Assembly (NCBI GenBank): GCA_012523385.1
Contig: JAAYIO010000107.1
Location: 1-8,050, forward strand
Direction: 5' to 3'
Origin: Methanomicrobiales archaeon
GTDB taxonomy: Archaea; Halobacteriota; Methanomicrobia; Methanomicrobiales; Methanomicrobiaceae
Length of the DNA: 8,050 nucleotides
Part shown: positions 6,618 to 8,050 of the stretch, piece by piece
Position numbering within the stretch: the first letter of the stretch is position 1
Layout of the letters: every line of letters starts with the position of its first letter
Position numbers and translations under genes: made by a program
Notes under the pieces: generated by a model
What the model saw: the letters and a program-made list of their open reading frames with translations, nothing else
What the model was told of the DNA's origin: nothing
Databases searched by the model: none

Positions 6618-6938
6618 TAGGCATCGCCTCTAAATGTTGCGCTATACCTGATTTTGTTTCGTTTGGATTTATTTCCTCAATAAGAATAGTTGTTGGAGTA
6701 AAACTTTTTTACATTTTTGTTGAAAAAAAAGACCCTTGATATTTTTGTACTGTTTTGTTACGGGATTTTCCGGATGCAAATCCACTGCCCCCATTTAGAG
6801 GAAGTTTAAGAAAATGTCAGACGTTTTTTGGGAATACTGTGGCTTTCCATACATCATTACCATACTTTCATAAGAAAACGAGGCAAAAATACCGGAGAGA
6901 TTTAACCGGTACGTCAATGGAATATTTCGTCTGAAAAA
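6618..6938. other. AT-rich intergenic region before the channel gene
   Basis: No supported gene. It contains many short T-runs on the plus strand (6650-6750), which fit termination of the upstream regulator. A 19-codon frame (6814-6873) follows GAGGAAG but has poor spacing (about 9-10 bases) and no recognisable product; the same frame reopens after its TAA and overlaps the channel start. I give it no function. Confidence 0.4.
6698..6718 (+). terminator. Hairpin plus T-run after the HTH-PAS gene
   Basis: GTAAAA (6698-6703) pairs with TTTTAC (6707-6712) over a 3-base loop and is followed by ATTTTTG. It lies 80 bases after the regulator stop on the same strand, with further T-rich sequence nearby. 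A reasonable archaeal terminator, though AT-rich stems arise easily by chance here. Confidence 0.4.
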
Positions 6939-6959
6939 CCTTGTTTGTTTCAAACAGGG
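6939..6959. promoter_or_regulatory. Palindromic operator candidate upstream of the channel gene
   Basis: CCTTGTTTG-TTT-CAAACAGGG is a 21-base dyad with 8 of 9 pairs matched (only T6941/G6957 fails). It ends about 5 bases before the TATA box of the channel gene, where an archaeal activator, or a repressor blocking TFB, would bind. The dimeric winged-helix regulator just upstream is a candidate binder by proximity only. Confidence 0.45.
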
Positions 6960-6964
6960 AGATA

Positions 6965-6972
6965 TTATATAT
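6965..6972 (+). promoter_or_regulatory. TATA box of the MscS-like channel gene
   Basis: TTATATAT is centred about 27-28 bases before ATG 6996, predicting a leaderless or nearly leaderless transcript. No Shine-Dalgarno precedes the ATG. The earlier in-frame TTG at 6945 lies upstream of this box and inside the palindrome, so it is unlikely to be the start. Confidence 0.55.
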
Positions 6973-6995
6973 CTGTTCCCCGACGCATTGAAAGT

Positions 6996-7949
6996 ATGTT
7001 GCGGAATTATATCATCCCGATAGTTCTGTTTTCCGGCTCTTTCATATGCTTGTTTCTCAATGACATTTTTCAAGAACCGTTATACTTCAGTATATTTCTG
7101 TCATTATTTCTTTTGGGAGGAATATTTAGCAGTTATAAAATAATCACTACAATCATCACCAAAAAAGTGATAACAGACCGAAAAACACAATTTACCTTTA
7201 ATAAGGCGATTCTCATCCTATCCGTCTTAATTTATGGGGTTATGGCAATCCAGATTTGGATTAAAAATACTGACACACTCGTGATATCGTATGGGATTCT
7301 CGCTGCCGGTATTGCAATTGCGCTTCAGGATCTGTTCCGGAATTTTGTTGGCGGTATTCTCATTGCTCTGACAAGTATCTACAAAATCGGAGATCGTATT
7401 GAGGTTGAGGGGTCTATTGGAGATATTATGGACATTTGCATTCTGAATACGACAATGATGGAGATTAAGGGGTGGTTTGAGGCTGAACAGCCAACCGGAC
7501 GTCTGATAATTGTTCCCAATGCAATAGTAATTTCAAAAAAAGTAGTCAATTATACCAAAGATCACGATTTCATCTGGGATGAAATCCGCGTTCCATTGAC
7601 CTATGAGAGCGACTGGAAGGCAGCAATCAATAGTTTTCTTGAGATTGTAAGGACAGAGACCGCAGATATTACCCTACAGGCAGAGATTGAGGTGGAAAGA
7701 CTGGGTGAAAAATATTATCTCCCAAAAAAAGTCACGGAACCTGCGGCATATGTAAAATTGACCGATAACTGGGTAGAAGTTGGTATACGCTATGTAACCG
7801 ACACAAGAACCCGGAGAATCCTGAATGATACGTTAACCAGGAAAATTCTTGATGATGTTGCTGGTACAGAGGCCTATTCTATAGCAAGTGAAACTATGGA
7901 GATTCAGGGAAAACGTGCGGTTGAACTATTCAGGAAGGAACTAATTTAA
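6996..7949 (+). CDS. MscS-family mechanosensitive ion channel
   Basis: A 317-residue membrane protein. Hydrophobic helices lie at about 5-22, 30-52 and 70-89, followed by the pore helix (about 94-126), rich in Gly/Ala with Ala-Leu-Gln-Asp-Leu-Phe-Arg-Asn-Phe-Val-Gly-Gly as in MscS TM3. Next is the beta domain: Lys-Ile-Gly-Asp-Arg-Ile-Glu-Val-Glu-Gly, a Leu-Asn-Thr-Thr segment and Val-Pro-Asn-Ala-Ile-Val (172-178), matching the MscS Pro-Asn-Gly signature. The cytoplasmic C-terminal domain (about 195-317) is full length. MscS proteins open under membrane tension and release solutes after a drop in osmolarity. E. coli MscS has 286 residues, so this is slightly longer. The start is the ATG fitting the TATA box; the frame itself opens earlier. 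It follows the HTH-PAS regulator in the same direction but has its own promoter. Ion selectivity cannot be read from sequence. Confidence 0.93.
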   Translation: MLRNYIIPIVLFSGSFICLFLNDIFQEPLYFSIFLSLFLLGGIFSSYKIITTIITKKVITDRKTQFTFNKAILILSVLIYGVMAIQIWIKNTDTLVISYGILAAGIAIALQDLFRNFVGGILIALTSIYKIGDRIEVEGSIGDIMDICILNTTMMEIKGWFEAEQPTGRLIIVPNAIVISKKVVNYTKDHDFIWDEIRVPLTYESDWKAAINSFLEIVRTETADITLQAEIEVERLGEKYYLPKKVTEPAAYVKLTDNWVEVGIRYVTDTRTRRILNDTLTRKILDDVAGTEAYSIASETMEIQGKRAVELFRKELI

Positions 7950-7962
7950 AAATAGAAATAAG

Positions 7963-7984
7963 GGCTTAAATCGGGTTTTAAACC
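7963..7984 (-). terminator. Hairpin between convergent channel and tRNA genes
   Basis: On the minus strand GGTTTAAA and TTTAAGCC pair (one G-U) around a 6-base loop, followed by CTTATTTCTATTTTT, a T-rich tract suited to end the tRNA transcript. On the plus strand the stem has one C/A mismatch and lies 13 bases after the channel stop, with no T-run behind it, so it mainly serves the tRNA side. Confidence 0.45.
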
Positions 7985-7995
7985 ATGATTCCTGA

Positions 7996-8050
7996 AGCCT
8001 CAGGCGAGAATTGAACTCGCGACTTCGTCCTTACCAAGGACGCGCTATAC
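7996..8050 (-). tRNA. tRNA-Thr(GGT), 5' part beyond the window
   Basis: Read on the minus strand: the end of the D arm, an anticodon stem CGTCC/GGACG with the 7-base loop TTGGTAA (anticodon GGT at 8033-8035), a 5-base variable region, a T stem GCGAG/CTCGC with loop TTCAATT, and the 3' acceptor strand CTGAGGC with T as discriminator. CCA is not encoded, as is usual in archaea where CCA is added by enzyme. The U73 discriminator fits archaeal tRNA-Thr. The 5' acceptor strand and most of the D arm are cut off by the window edge; they should read GCCTCAG at the start. Confidence 0.93.

Noticed and set aside
6795..7073. 92-codon minus-strand frame over the channel promoter and start
   Set aside because: It overlaps the channel's first helix, with no ribosome site or family resemblance.
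1..8050. CRISPR array, insertion sequence or prophage
   Set aside because: No spaced repeats, transposase, integrase or terminal inverted repeats were seen on either strand.

Overview
The window looks like a piece of a methanogenic archaeal chromosome, most likely from the Methanomicrobiales (a Methanospirillum- or Methanoregula-like organism). This is inferred from four signs: a PEF-CTERM surface-anchoring tail, two receptors that join a winged helix to PAS domains with no kinase, archaeal TATA boxes 24-32 bases upstream of start codons that lack a Shine-Dalgarno, and a tRNA-Thr with no encoded CCA. The genus is a guess from style of sequence, not from a search.

Left part (1-1480, minus strand): two tandem paralogous genes for small exported proteins. 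The upstream copy (738-1364, 208 aa) is intact. It has a signal peptide, a Cys/Gln motif pair that resembles the internal-thioester domains of Gram-positive adhesins, a Thr-Pro linker and a PEF-CTERM tail. The downstream copy (91-363, 90 aa) stops soon after the equivalent Cys, so it is probably truncated or decaying. Both share a 5' module of about 180 bases: a conserved upstream box, a TATA-like box, a perfect AAGGAGG followed by ATGCAA (a possible leader peptide), a second weaker ribosome site, and a nearly identical first 43 bases of coding sequence.

Middle (1873-6617, plus strand): two sensor-regulators with homologous winged-helix N-termini. The first is a 1182-aa protein with about seven PAS domains and one GAF-like region, and it has no histidine kinase. 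The second is a 303-aa protein with one PAS domain and a C-terminal helical region resembling a kinase dimerization domain in which the phospho-accepting His is Asp. Both look like one-component transcription regulators whose sensory part controls DNA binding directly.

Right part (6618-8050): a 378-base AT-rich gap holding a terminator-like hairpin and a palindrome next to a TATA box, then an MscS-family mechanosensitive channel (6996-7949), a hairpin between convergent genes, and the 3' part of a tRNA-Thr(GGT) on the minus strand that runs off the window. The regulators may control the surface proteins or the channel, but nothing in the sequence proves this.
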